Shown piece by piece: positions 15,086-21,863 of a stretch of 37,351 nucleotides of DNA. The notes under the pieces are model-generated. The model made no database searches. It was not told the origin of the DNA and was given only the letters and a program-made list of their open reading frames with translations. Numbering within the stretch: position 1 is the first letter of the stretch; each line of letters opens with the position of its first letter. Both the position numbers and the translations under genes were made by a program. Source of the stretch: Achromobacter sp. Marseille-Q4962 (lineage in GTDB: Bacteria > Pseudomonadota > Gammaproteobacteria > Burkholderiales > Burkholderiaceae_B); assembly GCF_943737005.1 (NCBI RefSeq), contig NZ_CALSFU010000032.1, positions 1 to 37,351 on the forward strand. Reading direction: 5' to 3'.

Positions 15086-16204
15086 TTAGCGTGCTAACTT
15101 AATTACGTTTTGCAACTCTTCCAGGCACGTCGCCAGATGGTAGGGAGAGGTGGACGGCATGTCGCCGCGGGTGACCTGGCCCTGCCCGTCCAGGCATTCA
15201 TGCCAGCCTCCCGGGTGCAGAAAATCCCGGTTGAAGCGGACCAGCGCCGGCTCCAGGACAGCCAGATCGCCAGTAGCCGCCAGCATGCGCAGATATTCGG
15301 TCTGGGCCCAGATGCGGCGCGTGTCGTCGAGCACGCCGCCGCGCATGTCGAGCGCGGCCCGCACCGAGCCGTCGTCTACCCCGTGGCGGCGGGCCCATGC
15401 CACCCCGCGCGGCAGGAAATCGGGCAATTCGAGGCCGTCGTAGACGTCTTGCGCGCCGTGCACCAGGGTCATCCACTCGAACTGGTGCCCGGGCTCGAGA
15501 CGATTGTCCGCCGTCCCCATCGCCTCCTCGGCAATGCACTGTGAGGGCGGATGCAGGAATGCCGCCGCCACGGCCTGCCCCAGGCGGCGCAGGCGTTGCG
15601 CGAAAAGCGCCGGCTCGGCGATCTGCGCCGCCGCCAGGTAGGACTCCGTCAGGTGCATCATGGGGTTCTGCGCCGGGCCGCGCACGACCCGCCGCCAATC
15701 GGCGCCCAGCGCGCTGGCGTAGAGCTCATCGCCGGTGCGGAAATGCGCCTCGATGTGCTCCGCGGTCTCCAACATCAGCCGGCGCGCCTGCGCCGCGCGC
15801 GAGCTGCGGAAATAGGCCGCGCAGGCAAACACCACGAATGCATGCGTGTAGAGATCCTGGGTGTCGTCCAGCGGCTTGCCCTCGGCATCCACGCTGAACC
15901 GCCAGCCGCCGTGCTCCGCGTTGCGGAACGTGCGCGTCAGCGATTCGAAGAGCCTGCCGGCGTGCTCGCGCGCGCCCGGCGCCCGCGCGTTGGAGAAAAC
16001 GTAGAGCTGGCGCGCGCACGCCATGGCGCGATAGCGCACCGGCGGCAAGGGCCGGCCGCTGGCCGCGTCCAGCGACTCGTAGGGCAGGCCCAGGGTCTGG
16101 TTGAACCCTGGGCCCATCCACATGGGAAGGATGAGGGAGTCGAAGTGATCGCCCAGCACACGGATGTGCCGCGCGAGCGGGGAATGGGTCTGTGCGGCGG
16201 CCAT
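15086..16204 (-). CDS. AGE-family epimerase/isomerase
   Basis: A 372-residue (alpha/alpha)6-barrel protein of the N-acylglucosamine 2-epimerase superfamily, which includes GlcNAc 2-epimerase, mannose/fructose isomerase (YihS) and cellobiose epimerase. Family motifs visible are PMWMGPGFNQTLGLPYESLD, DLYTHAFVVFA, EPGHQFEWMTLVH (a catalytic His region) and HPGGWHECLD near the C-terminus. The substrate is unclear; the size and the motif HQFEW suit a mannose isomerase/epimerase role. The stop codon is part of a 14-bp palindrome (GTTAGC-GT-GCTAAC, 15085-15098). ATG 16204 is the normal start. Confidence 0.9.
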   Translation of the reverse strand: MAAAQTHSPLARHIRVLGDHFDSLILPMWMGPGFNQTLGLPYESLDAASGRPLPPVRYRAMACARQLYVFSNARAPGAREHAGRLFESLTRTFRNAEHGGWRFSVDAEGKPLDDTQDLYTHAFVVFACAAYFRSSRAAQARRLMLETAEHIEAHFRTGDELYASALGADWRRVVRGPAQNPMMHLTESYLAAAQIAEPALFAQRLRRLGQAVAAAFLHPPSQCIAEEAMGTADNRLEPGHQFEWMTLVHGAQDVYDGLELPDFLPRGVAWARRHGVDDGSVRAALDMRGGVLDDTRRIWAQTEYLRMLAATGDLAVLEPALVRFNRDFLHPGGWHECLDGQGQVTRGDMPSTSPYHLATCLEELQNVIKLAR

Positions 16205-16357
16205 GTCGGAACGGCGGGTAATCCGGAAAGTGCGGCGTATCGCGGCGTGTCGGGATGTTTGCCGCGACGATGTCTCATGGAGGATTATCGCCGGAATTTC
16301 CGGGCCGGGCCGCCCTGGGGCACAGACCGGGCAGACTCGCTTTCAGTGCAAAACACA

Positions 16358-16570
16358 CTAGCGAAAGATGTTCTCCTTGACCCAGTCTTGCGCGAACGCT
16401 TCCGCGCGATCCCGCGCCTCATCCAGCGAGGCGCAATTGCCCAGATGGGAAAAAGCGGCATCCACTTCCGTGCCGCCCTCGGCCGTCACCGTCAGCAATA
16501 CGCCATATCCGCCGGTATCCATGGCCGCCGTGGAAACGTCGATCAGTACTTCCTGGTCGCGATGCTGCAT
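16358..16570 (-). CDS. Hypothetical protein, 70 residues
   Basis: Not recognised. It starts MQHRDQEVLIDVSTAAMDTG with an excellent GGAGGAA site seven bases upstream. The predicted fold is mixed alpha/beta, two strands (VLLTVTAEGG) and a C-terminal helix (LDEARDRAEAFAQDWVKENIF), without membrane helix or Cys. It stands alone between the epimerase and another short gene. Nothing recognisable lies in 16205-16357. Confidence 0.75.
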   Translation of the reverse strand: MQHRDQEVLIDVSTAAMDTGGYGVLLTVTAEGGTEVDAAFSHLGNCASLDEARDRAEAFAQDWVKENIFR

Positions 16571-16595
16571 GGGTTCCTCCCAGTCGGTTGCCTAA

Positions 16596-16647
16596 ACGCG
16601 TCTGAACGCGTGAACCACGCGTGACGCCGCGGGTTTGCTCGCGAGCA
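16596..16647. repeat. Three phased ACGCGT hexamers and a 12-bp palindrome
   Basis: ACGCGT occurs at 16596-16601, 16606-16611 and 16617-16622, i.e. at 10- and 11-bp steps on one helix face. They are followed by the perfect palindrome TGCTCGCGAGCA (16636-16647). The array lies 26 bp upstream of the 70-residue gene start, in a 265-bp region otherwise without a gene. It could be an operator for that gene. Confidence 0.6.
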
Positions 16648-16835
16648 GCCGCGCCAATGAATAGACATGCTTGCGTCACGCAAGTTCATCTTAACGGCAG
16701 CCGACCCTTCCGGATACGTCGGGAAGCAGCCAAATGGCACAGTAATTCACGGGAATTCGCCGCTGTTGCGCCACAATCGGGGAACGATGGGCGCAACAAA
16801 CCAGACACAGTTGGCGAAATGTATCGCGGGCGCGA

Positions 16836-17063
16836 TCAGCGGCGGTGGATAGCGGCGGGGTCTTCCATGCGCAGGGCCAGTTCGCCCTTGGCGGTGACGC
16901 GCCAGCGGCCGGGTCCGGCCGGCTCGATGCAGCGCAGGGTTTCGAGCGCCTGGAGCACGTCGGCGGGCACCTCGTCGGCCGGCCGGGCGTCCGCTTCGCC
17001 GCTTTCGGCGATCACGCGCAGCCACTCTCCCAATTCGCCCTTCTTGAAACGATGCAATGCCAT
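16836..17063 (-). CDS. Hypothetical protein, 75 residues
   Basis: Not recognised. MALHRFKKGELGEWLRVIAE starts at ATG 17063 with AGGAAGGA nearby; the long frame upstream (to 17954) overlaps the TSUP gene and is not used. The protein looks like a small winged-helix domain (helix, helix, PGRWRVTAKGELAL wing), as in short DNA-binding or antitoxin-like proteins. That is only a shape argument. It follows the TSUP gene on the same strand by 44 bp and may be co-transcribed. Confidence 0.75.
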   Translation of the reverse strand: MALHRFKKGELGEWLRVIAESGEADARPADEVPADVLQALETLRCIEPAGPGRWRVTAKGELALRMEDPAAIHRR

Positions 17064-17107
17064 GGAATCCTTCCTGCCAAACGCGGTAAAGATAGCACGC
17101 CGCGCGC

Positions 17108-17854
17108 TCAGGCAAGCAGCCTGGGCAGCGACGCCGCCAGCAGCGCGATGCCGGAGAGCGTCAGCAGCCCCAGCACGACCCGCCGGAATGCCGCATCGCT
17201 GATGCCCGTGTACACGCGCGTGCCCAGCCAGGCGGGCACCAGCATCGCGGGCAGGACCACCGCGAACTGCGGCAGCATGGCGGACGTGACCACGCCGGTG
17301 ACGACATAGCCGATCATCGTCACCGCCAGCATGGACAGGTTGAAATTCTGGATGACGGCGCGCTGCGTATCGCGGTCGTATCCCCTCAAGGTGCACCACA
17401 GCGTGGGAATCACGCCGGTGAATCCGCCCAGCCCACCCATGACGCCGCCCATCAGCCCCGCCACGCCGTCGGCCGTGCGGCCGCCCACCGAAATGCGCGG
17501 CAGGCGGCCCGCGCAGAGCATGAGGGGGCACCAGACGGCCAGCAGCCCGCCGATGCAGGCTTTGAAGACCACGGGGTCGAGATAGGGCAGCACTTTCAAT
17601 CCCAGGGGGATGCCAAGCAGGCCCCCGGCCACGAATGGCAGCAGCCGCGCCAGCGAGAAGCCCCGTCGCACCGTGAACGCCGCCAGCAACTGGCCGCTGA
17701 GCGCGCCGAACACCGCCATCGGCGCGGCCAGCCGGGGCTCCACCGTCCAGGCCCAGAACGACATGGCCACCATGCCGAACCCGAACCCCGACAGCCCCTG
17801 CACGAAGCCCGCGGCCATTGCGCCGGCCGCCAGCACCAGGTAAAGCTCGCCCAT
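17108..17854 (-). CDS. TSUP-family transporter (TauE/SafE)
   Basis: A 248-residue membrane protein with about eight helices and the duplicated TauE motif: GFVQGLSGFGFGMVAM in the first half and GGVMGGLGGFTGVIPTLW in the second. The family exports sulfite, sulfoacetate or other organosulfur and small organic anions across the inner membrane. It is divergent from an Lrp/AsnC regulator with 140 bp between; such pairs are common and imply local control. The substrate is unknown. Confidence 0.92.
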   Translation of the reverse strand: MGELYLVLAAGAMAAGFVQGLSGFGFGMVAMSFWAWTVEPRLAAPMAVFGALSGQLLAAFTVRRGFSLARLLPFVAGGLLGIPLGLKVLPYLDPVVFKACIGGLLAVWCPLMLCAGRLPRISVGGRTADGVAGLMGGVMGGLGGFTGVIPTLWCTLRGYDRDTQRAVIQNFNLSMLAVTMIGYVVTGVVTSAMLPQFAVVLPAMLVPAWLGTRVYTGISDAAFRRVVLGLLTLSGIALLAASLPRLLA

Positions 17855-17948
17855 TCTTTCCCGCCCCTGCGGTCGTCAGCCGAAAGCGCCACATTCTACC
17901 GGCGCGGCGCGCCGCCGACGCTGCCCGGGCCAGGCGGCGCCCGGCTAT

Positions 17949-17967
17949 ATTCACGGCATAGATGAAT
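17949..17967. promoter_or_regulatory. Inverted repeat ATTCA-N9-TGAAT upstream of the Lrp-type gene
   Basis: ATTCA (17949-17953) and TGAAT (17963-17967) form a 19-bp inverted repeat 27 bp before the regulator start. The AT-rich dyad is the kind of site bound by Lrp/AsnC proteins and could serve autoregulation and control of the divergent TSUP gene. Weak evidence. Confidence 0.35.
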
Positions 17968-17994
17968 TGAAAACCCGCCCCTTACAGGTGATTC

Positions 17995-18465
17995 ATGCTG
18001 GACATCGATCTCGACGCCACGGACATCCGCATCCTCAACGAGCTCCAGCGCGACGCACGCCTCACCAACGTCGAACTCGCCTCCCGCGTGAATCTCTCGC
18101 CCTCCCCCTGCCTGGCGCGGGTCCGCCGCCTCGAATCCGAGGGCCTGATCGACCGGCGCGTCACGCTGCTCAATGCGCGCAAGCTCGGGCTCAAGGTGAA
18201 CGTCTTCATTCAGATCTCGCTGGACAAGCAGCGCAAATCGACACTGGACACGTTCGAACGCGAAATCGCCGTGCTGCCCGAAATCATGGAGTGCTATCTC
18301 ATGTCGGGCGACGCCGACTACCTGGTGCGCGCGCTGGTGCCCGACGTGGACGCGCTGGAGCGGCTGATCGTGCAGCACATCACGCGCATTCCCGGCGTGG
18401 CCAGCATACGCTCGAGCTTCGCGCTCAAGCAGGTGCTCTACACCACCGCGGTGCCCCTGCCCTGA
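17995..18465 (+). CDS. Lrp/AsnC-family transcriptional regulator
   Basis: A 156-residue feast/famine regulator. The N-terminal HTH comprises about residues 8-60 ([39 protein letters not shown]), followed by the RAM ligand-binding domain ([36 protein letters not shown]). Members bind amino acids and form octamers. It is divergent from the TSUP exporter, suggesting amino-acid- or organic-acid-responsive control of that gene. Confidence 0.95.
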   Translation: MLDIDLDATDIRILNELQRDARLTNVELASRVNLSPSPCLARVRRLESEGLIDRRVTLLNARKLGLKVNVFIQISLDKQRKSTLDTFEREIAVLPEIMECYLMSGDADYLVRALVPDVDALERLIVQHITRIPGVASIRSSFALKQVLYTTAVPLP

Positions 18466-18547
18466 CGCTTGCGGCCCCGCAGCAGGCGGACCACAATGAA
18501 GCCACGGCCGCCGCGCGGACGGCCCCAGCATCGCAAAGGAGACCGCC

Positions 18548-18781
18548 ATGCCAGAAACCGAATGGTTCCCGGGAAGCTCGCTGCCCGAACGCCAGGGCTA
18601 TTTCGAAGTCGAATTCTCCACCGGCGAGGTCGAAATCACCCGCTATGGCATGCTGGGCTGGGAGCCCGAAGAAGAACGCGGCCACATCGTGCGCTGGCGG
18701 GGCCTGGATCCCAAGATCGAGGCCGCGGAAATCGAACGGGCCAACGCCCTGCGCGCCGGCGGCGATTCGCTGCTCGGCTGA
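18548..18781 (+). CDS. Hypothetical acidic protein, 77 residues
   Basis: Not recognised. A strong AAAGGAG site precedes ATG 18548. The protein is acidic, with two antiparallel-looking strands (YFEVEFSTGEVEITRYGMLGW), an RWRGLDP turn and a C-terminal helix (IEAAEIERANAL). No signal peptide. It follows the Lrp gene by 82 bp on the same strand and ends before a strong bidirectional terminator. Confidence 0.75.
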   Translation: MPETEWFPGSSLPERQGYFEVEFSTGEVEITRYGMLGWEPEEERGHIVRWRGLDPKIEAAEIERANALRAGGDSLLG

Positions 18782-18820
18782 AGCGCGCCGGATCGCGGGC
18801 GGCGCCCCCCGCACAAACGG

Positions 18821-18862
18821 CAAACGGGCCGGCGCGGCAGTCCCGCCGCGCCGGCCCGTTTG
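18821..18862. terminator. Long bidirectional hairpin between convergent genes
   Basis: A perfect 17-bp stem, 18821-18837 paired with 18846-18862, with an 8-nt loop (the arm reads CAAACGGGCCGGCGCGG). It lies between the convergent 77-residue gene and the SYLF gene. No long T-tract on either side, but the stem is very stable and ends with GTTTG. Confidence 0.8.
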
Positions 18863-18902
18863 TTCGCGCAGAGGCGGGCGCGAAACGCCCGCCTTGCCGC
18901 GC

Positions 18903-19493
18903 TCAGAGATCCAGCTTGGAAATCTTGGTGCCCGCCAGCGAAACGCCGGCCATCAGGCCGCCATTGTTCATCACGAAGCCCACGATGGGCTGCTGGGCGG
19001 TGTTGGTGTCGATACGGCCGTTGGCGCCGATGTTGGCCACGGCCACCGTCGCGTCCGCGCCCACGGTCCACCCGTCGCTGTTGCGGAACTTGTTCAGCGC
19101 GTCATCCGTCATGAAAAGCAGCACCATTGCCTTGGACTGCGCGCCGGCCTGGAAGCCGATCGAGCCCGCCGTCGTGCTGTAGTAGCCCGCGGGAGCGCCG
19201 CCCACGCGCAGCACGCCCTTGCCGTGCTCGGCGCCGACGATGAAGCTGCCGCTCAGCACGTCGGGAAACACCAGCACGCCCTTGGCGCGCGCCACCAGTT
19301 CCTTGGACTGCGGCGAAGCCTCGTACAACCGGGTCAGCGTCGCGTTGGCCGCGCTGTTGAGCGACTGGCGCTGTTCCGTTGCCGTCGCGCTGGTCTTGGG
19401 CGGCGTAGCGGTGCAGCCGACGAAGAGCACGCTGGCCGCGCCCAGGGCGACAGCGATACTGGCACGACGAAAAGCAGGAAATGTGTCGAACAT
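18903..19493 (-). CDS. SYLF-domain (Ysc84-like) lipoprotein
   Basis: A 196-residue putative lipoprotein. The signal peptide ends with VLFVGC, Cys27 being the lipidation site; the Phe at -3 is less usual. The rest is a SYLF/DUF500 lipid-binding domain (LVARAKGVLVFPDVLSGSFI, GYYSTTAGSIGFQAGAQSKA, GRIDTNTAQQPIVGFVMNNG). In Proteobacteria these are envelope lipoproteins of uncertain role; eukaryotic relatives bind phosphoinositides. ATG 19493 is chosen because AAGGAG lies nine bases upstream and the signal peptide then starts properly. Confidence 0.9.
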   Translation of the reverse strand: MFDTFPAFRRASIAVALGAASVLFVGCTATPPKTSATATEQRQSLNSAANATLTRLYEASPQSKELVARAKGVLVFPDVLSGSFIVGAEHGKGVLRVGGAPAGYYSTTAGSIGFQAGAQSKAMVLLFMTDDALNKFRNSDGWTVGADATVAVANIGANGRIDTNTAQQPIVGFVMNNGGLMAGVSLAGTKISKLDL

Positions 19494-19644
19494 GGAACGC
19501 TCCTTGTTGTTGTACATCCTCAACCACTCTAATCGCATGGCGCGCGGCGGCAAGCCCGGGATTGTGATAAACGAAACAAAACATCAACGCCGCATGGCGG
19601 AATCTCCCCCTGCGGAGACGAACCGGCTGGCCCCGGATGCCGCT

Positions 19645-19896
19645 TCAGAGAATGCCATAGCGCGGCTCGCCGGTCGCCGGGTCGATGGACAGGATACCAG
19701 CCAGCACGAGTTCGGCATGGCGCAGCGCCGAGGCCATATCCGGAAAGGTCACGAAACGGGGCAGGGACCAGCGGGCCTCCAGCCCTCCATCCTCCCGCGA
19801 CACGACAATCTCGATCGCCAGCACGCCCTTGTCCAACATCACCGCCTCGCCCCGCACCATGAACCCATCGATATAACGACGCGGCCCAGCCGCCAT
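19645..19896 (-). CDS. Hypothetical protein, 83 residues
   Basis: Not recognised. It has a beta-rich N-terminal part (VLAIEIVVSREDGGLEARWS) and a helix (TFPDMASALRHAELVLAGI), ending DPATGEPRYGIL. No signal peptide or metal motif. It is divergent from the 84-residue gene across a 254-bp region with two inverted repeats, and 151 bp upstream of the SYLF gene on the same strand. Confidence 0.7.
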   Translation of the reverse strand: MAAGPRRYIDGFMVRGEAVMLDKGVLAIEIVVSREDGGLEARWSLPRFVTFPDMASALRHAELVLAGILSIDPATGEPRYGIL

Positions 19897-19952
19897 CTTC
19901 GCCCCCTATCCGGACCAGGCCCCACGCCTGCGACATGACGCAAGATTCTTTC

Positions 19953-20001
19953 CTTGAAAGGCTTTGTTTTCAAGAGGTTACGAATCACTAGTTCATCTAG
20001 T
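19953..20001. repeat. Two AT-rich inverted repeats in the divergent intergenic region
   Basis: First: CTTGAAA (19953-19959) and TTTCAAG (19968-19974), spacer 8. Second: ACTAG (19987-19991) and CTAGT (19997-20001), spacer 5. They stand out by low GC in the region between two short divergent genes. They may be operators, or the first may be an RNA hairpin. The remainder of 19897-20150 shows only the ribosome site of the plus-strand gene. Confidence 0.55.
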
Positions 20002-20150
20002 AGCTTTGCATCTTGCGCGCCCGGGCGCCCGGCCCCTCATCCTTTTGCACGATACCCATCCTCCGGCGCCGGCCTACCATAGAAACCAAGAGGGAAAACC
20101 CGAAGCCCGGCCGCGGGGCCGGCTGACGCATCCTGTGGAGGAAATCCATC

Positions 20151-20405
20151 ATGGCATTCGGCTCACGCTTGTCCGACGTCATTCTCGAAGTGTCCGGGGC
20201 GTCCACGGTGCGCGTGGAGCGCCGCCTGCTGCGCCTGCGCCCGACCGACGTGCAATCGCCGCCGCGCAGCCTGTACCGATGCAGCCTGCCGACCGGCGAA
20301 ACGGTGGAATGGCTGGGCGCAACGCGTTATCGCCTGCCCGACGGGCGCGTCGGCGTGGCGGTCGCACATGAACGGCCCATCCGGCGGCCGCCGGATTGGT
20401 CATAG
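20151..20405 (+). CDS. Hypothetical basic protein, 84 residues
   Basis: Not recognised. ATG 20151 is preceded by GGAGGAAA. The protein is rich in Arg (13 or more), with alternating strands (VERRLLRLRPTD, SLYRCSLPTGETVEWLGATRYRLPDGRVGVAVAHE), suggesting a small beta-barrel or SH3-like shape. No membrane segment. It is isolated; its neighbour on the left is divergent and the right side is a 343-bp gap before tRNA-Pro. Confidence 0.7.
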   Translation: MAFGSRLSDVILEVSGASTVRVERRLLRLRPTDVQSPPRSLYRCSLPTGETVEWLGATRYRLPDGRVGVAVAHERPIRRPPDWS

Positions 20406-20640
20406 CGAAGTGGTGGCGACAAACGCCCGGCCGCAATAAGCGCCGTGAAGACGGCATCGACGACGGGACGCCAATACGGGAGATGAAAGCGGAGCCTCGA
20501 AACTGCAATCTTCTACCCCGTCGCCGCGCGGAAAAGATAATCGCCCGCCCCGCCGCGATAAACCCTTGAGCGCCATCAGCAATAACCGGTCTTGGCGCAA
20601 TCACTTAATGATTAATTGCTCGCATTTTTTTTGCGCCGAG

Positions 20641-20675
20641 TCTCGTCCCTCGCCCCTCGCCCCTCGTCCCTTGCC
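20641..20675. repeat. Heptamer tandem repeat (about five copies) in a 343-bp gene-free stretch
   Basis: The plus strand reads as consecutive 7-mers close to CCTCGCC (TCTCGTC, CCTCGCC, CCTCGCC, CCTCGTC, CCTTGCC). It lies in 20406-20748, a stretch with no credible gene. The stretch also holds an AT-rich dyad (GCAAT 20597-20601, ATTGC 20615-20619) and a run of eight Ts (about 20623-20631) next to a GGCGCAA/TTGCGCC inverted repeat (20594-20600, 20631-20637). Confidence 0.65.
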
Positions 20676-20707
20676 CCCCTGCCCGCAAAAAAACCGTTGA
20701 AAATGAC

Positions 20708-20741
20708 AAAGGCCGTCAGTGATTTCTCACTGACGGCCTTT
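20708..20741 (-). terminator. Intrinsic terminator of tRNA-Pro
   Basis: A perfect 15-bp stem, 20708-20722 with 20727-20741, and a 4-nt loop. It begins 7 bases after the encoded CCA end on the minus strand and is followed by TTTGTCATTTT. Confidence 0.9.
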
Positions 20742-20748
20742 AGAACAA

Positions 20749-20827
<79 letters not shown>

Positions 20828-20835
20828 AGAAAAAG

Positions 20836-20841
20836 AGTATA
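20836..20841 (-). promoter_or_regulatory. Extended -10 promoter of tRNA-Pro
   Basis: On the minus strand TGCTATACT gives an extended -10 (TGn before TATACT), with the -10 hexamer about 11 bases before the mature tRNA 5' end. The -35 region is poor, as expected for an extended -10 type. The surrounding 20826-20942 is AT-rich with several A-runs. Confidence 0.65.
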
Positions 20842-20942
20842 GCAGAACTAAATTTTGTTTGCACGCCTTCGCGCAAAAAATTCGCTCGCCCCCAAAAAAT
20901 TTCCATTGCCGGTCCCGCGCGATTGCCCGGAACCGCACCCGC

Positions 20943-20991
20943 AAAAAAAACGGCGCGCCGTCCGGAGCGACGAATCGTCCGGCCGGCGCGC
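20943..20991 (-). terminator. Intrinsic terminator of the MerR gene
   Basis: A long interrupted hairpin: GCGCGCCG (20953-20960) with CGGCGCGC (20984-20991), inside it CCGGA (20962-20966) with TCCGG (20978-20982) and a short CGA/TCG top. On the minus strand it runs directly into CG and eight Ts (20943-20950). It lies 35 bp after the MerR-type stop. Confidence 0.88.
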
Positions 20992-21025
20992 GTGGCCGCC
21001 ATCGGACGGCCATGGTTCTCGCGCG

Positions 21026-21466
21026 TCAGTGCGCCTGCGCGGCCTGCGGCGGGTTCGGAGCCGCCGCGGGATTCGCGCCGGCATGTCCGCTCAGCGCCTC
21101 GGCCAGCAGCGCCGACACATTGCCCAGCTCGGTGCGCAGCGATTGCAGTTCCGCGCCGGACAGGCGCACCGCCGCGTCCTGGTCATGCGGCATGTCGCGC
21201 GTATCGCCCAGGCGGTTGCGCGCGCCGCTGATGGTGAAACCTTGCTCGTACAGCAGCGAGCGGATGCGGCGGATGAGCAGCACCTCGTGGTGCTGGTAAT
21301 AACGCCGGTTGCCGCGGCGCTTGACAGGCTTGAGCTGCGTGAACTCCTGCTCCCAGTAGCGCAGGACGTGCGGCTTGACGCCGCACAGCTCACTCACCTC
21401 GCCAATCGTGAAATAACGCTTGGCGGGAATGGGCGGTAAGGTAACGGTGGATTCGGAACGTGTCAT
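21026..21466 (-). CDS. MerR-family transcriptional regulator
   Basis: A 146-residue protein with the MerR winged HTH ([22 protein letters not shown], residues about 18-39, then [26 protein letters not shown]) and a coiled C-terminal dimerisation helix. It lacks the Cys pattern of metal-sensing MerR proteins and ends in an Ala/Pro-rich tail. This regulator is regularly found directly after ihfA in betaproteobacteria. Its targets are not known. It is the last gene of the pheS-pheT-ihfA unit, 57 bp after ihfA. Confidence 0.92.
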   Translation of the reverse strand: MTRSESTVTLPPIPAKRYFTIGEVSELCGVKPHVLRYWEQEFTQLKPVKRRGNRRYYQHHEVLLIRRIRSLLYEQGFTISGARNRLGDTRDMPHDQDAAVRLSGAELQSLRTELGNVSALLAEALSGHAGANPAAAPNPPQAAQAH

Positions 21467-21523
21467 AAGAGAATTTTATGCCGCGATGCGACGTGCGCCG
21501 ATAACAATTACCGACAAAGCGTA

Positions 21524-21850
21524 TCACTCCGCCGTTTCCGGCTCGGGCGGGACCGCCTGCTCCACGACGCTCTTCAGCTTCTGGCTGGCATGGAAAGTGA
21601 CGACGCGACGGGCGGCGATGGGAATGGTTTCGCCGGTCTTGGGATTGCGTCCGGGGCGCGGCGGTTTGTCGCGCACCTGGAAATTGCCGAATCCCGACAG
21701 CTTGACGGATTCGCCGCGGGCCAGGGCGTCGCGGATCTCTTCAAAGAAGGTGTCCACGATGTCCTTCGCTTCGCGCTTGTTCAGGCCGACCCGCTCGAAG
21801 AGCAGCTCGGCCAGTTCGGCCTTGGTCAGAGTGCGTGGCTCGGCAAGCAT
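21524..21850 (-). CDS. ihfA: Integration host factor subunit alpha
   Basis: A 108-residue HU/IHF-type protein. The features are [40 protein letters not shown] and the DNA-bending arm [11 protein letters not shown] with its intercalating Pro. It forms a heterodimer with IhfB and bends DNA at promoters, including sigma-54 promoters such as the one before glnK in this window. ATG 21850 with a GGGGGAAA site lies 13 bases after the pheT stop, the usual location. A C-terminal extension of about 10 residues is rich in Glu and Pro. Confidence 0.97.
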   Translation of the reverse strand: MLAEPRTLTKAELAELLFERVGLNKREAKDIVDTFFEEIRDALARGESVKLSGFGNFQVRDKPPRPGRNPKTGETIPIAARRVVTFHASQKLKSVVEQAVPPEPETAE

Positions 21851-21863
21851 GATTTCCCCCTGT

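Noticed and set aside
16667..16852. Plus-strand frame of 61 codons in the gap 16571-16835
   Set aside because: No ribosome site, overlaps the end of a supported minus-strand gene, and shows no recognisable protein features.
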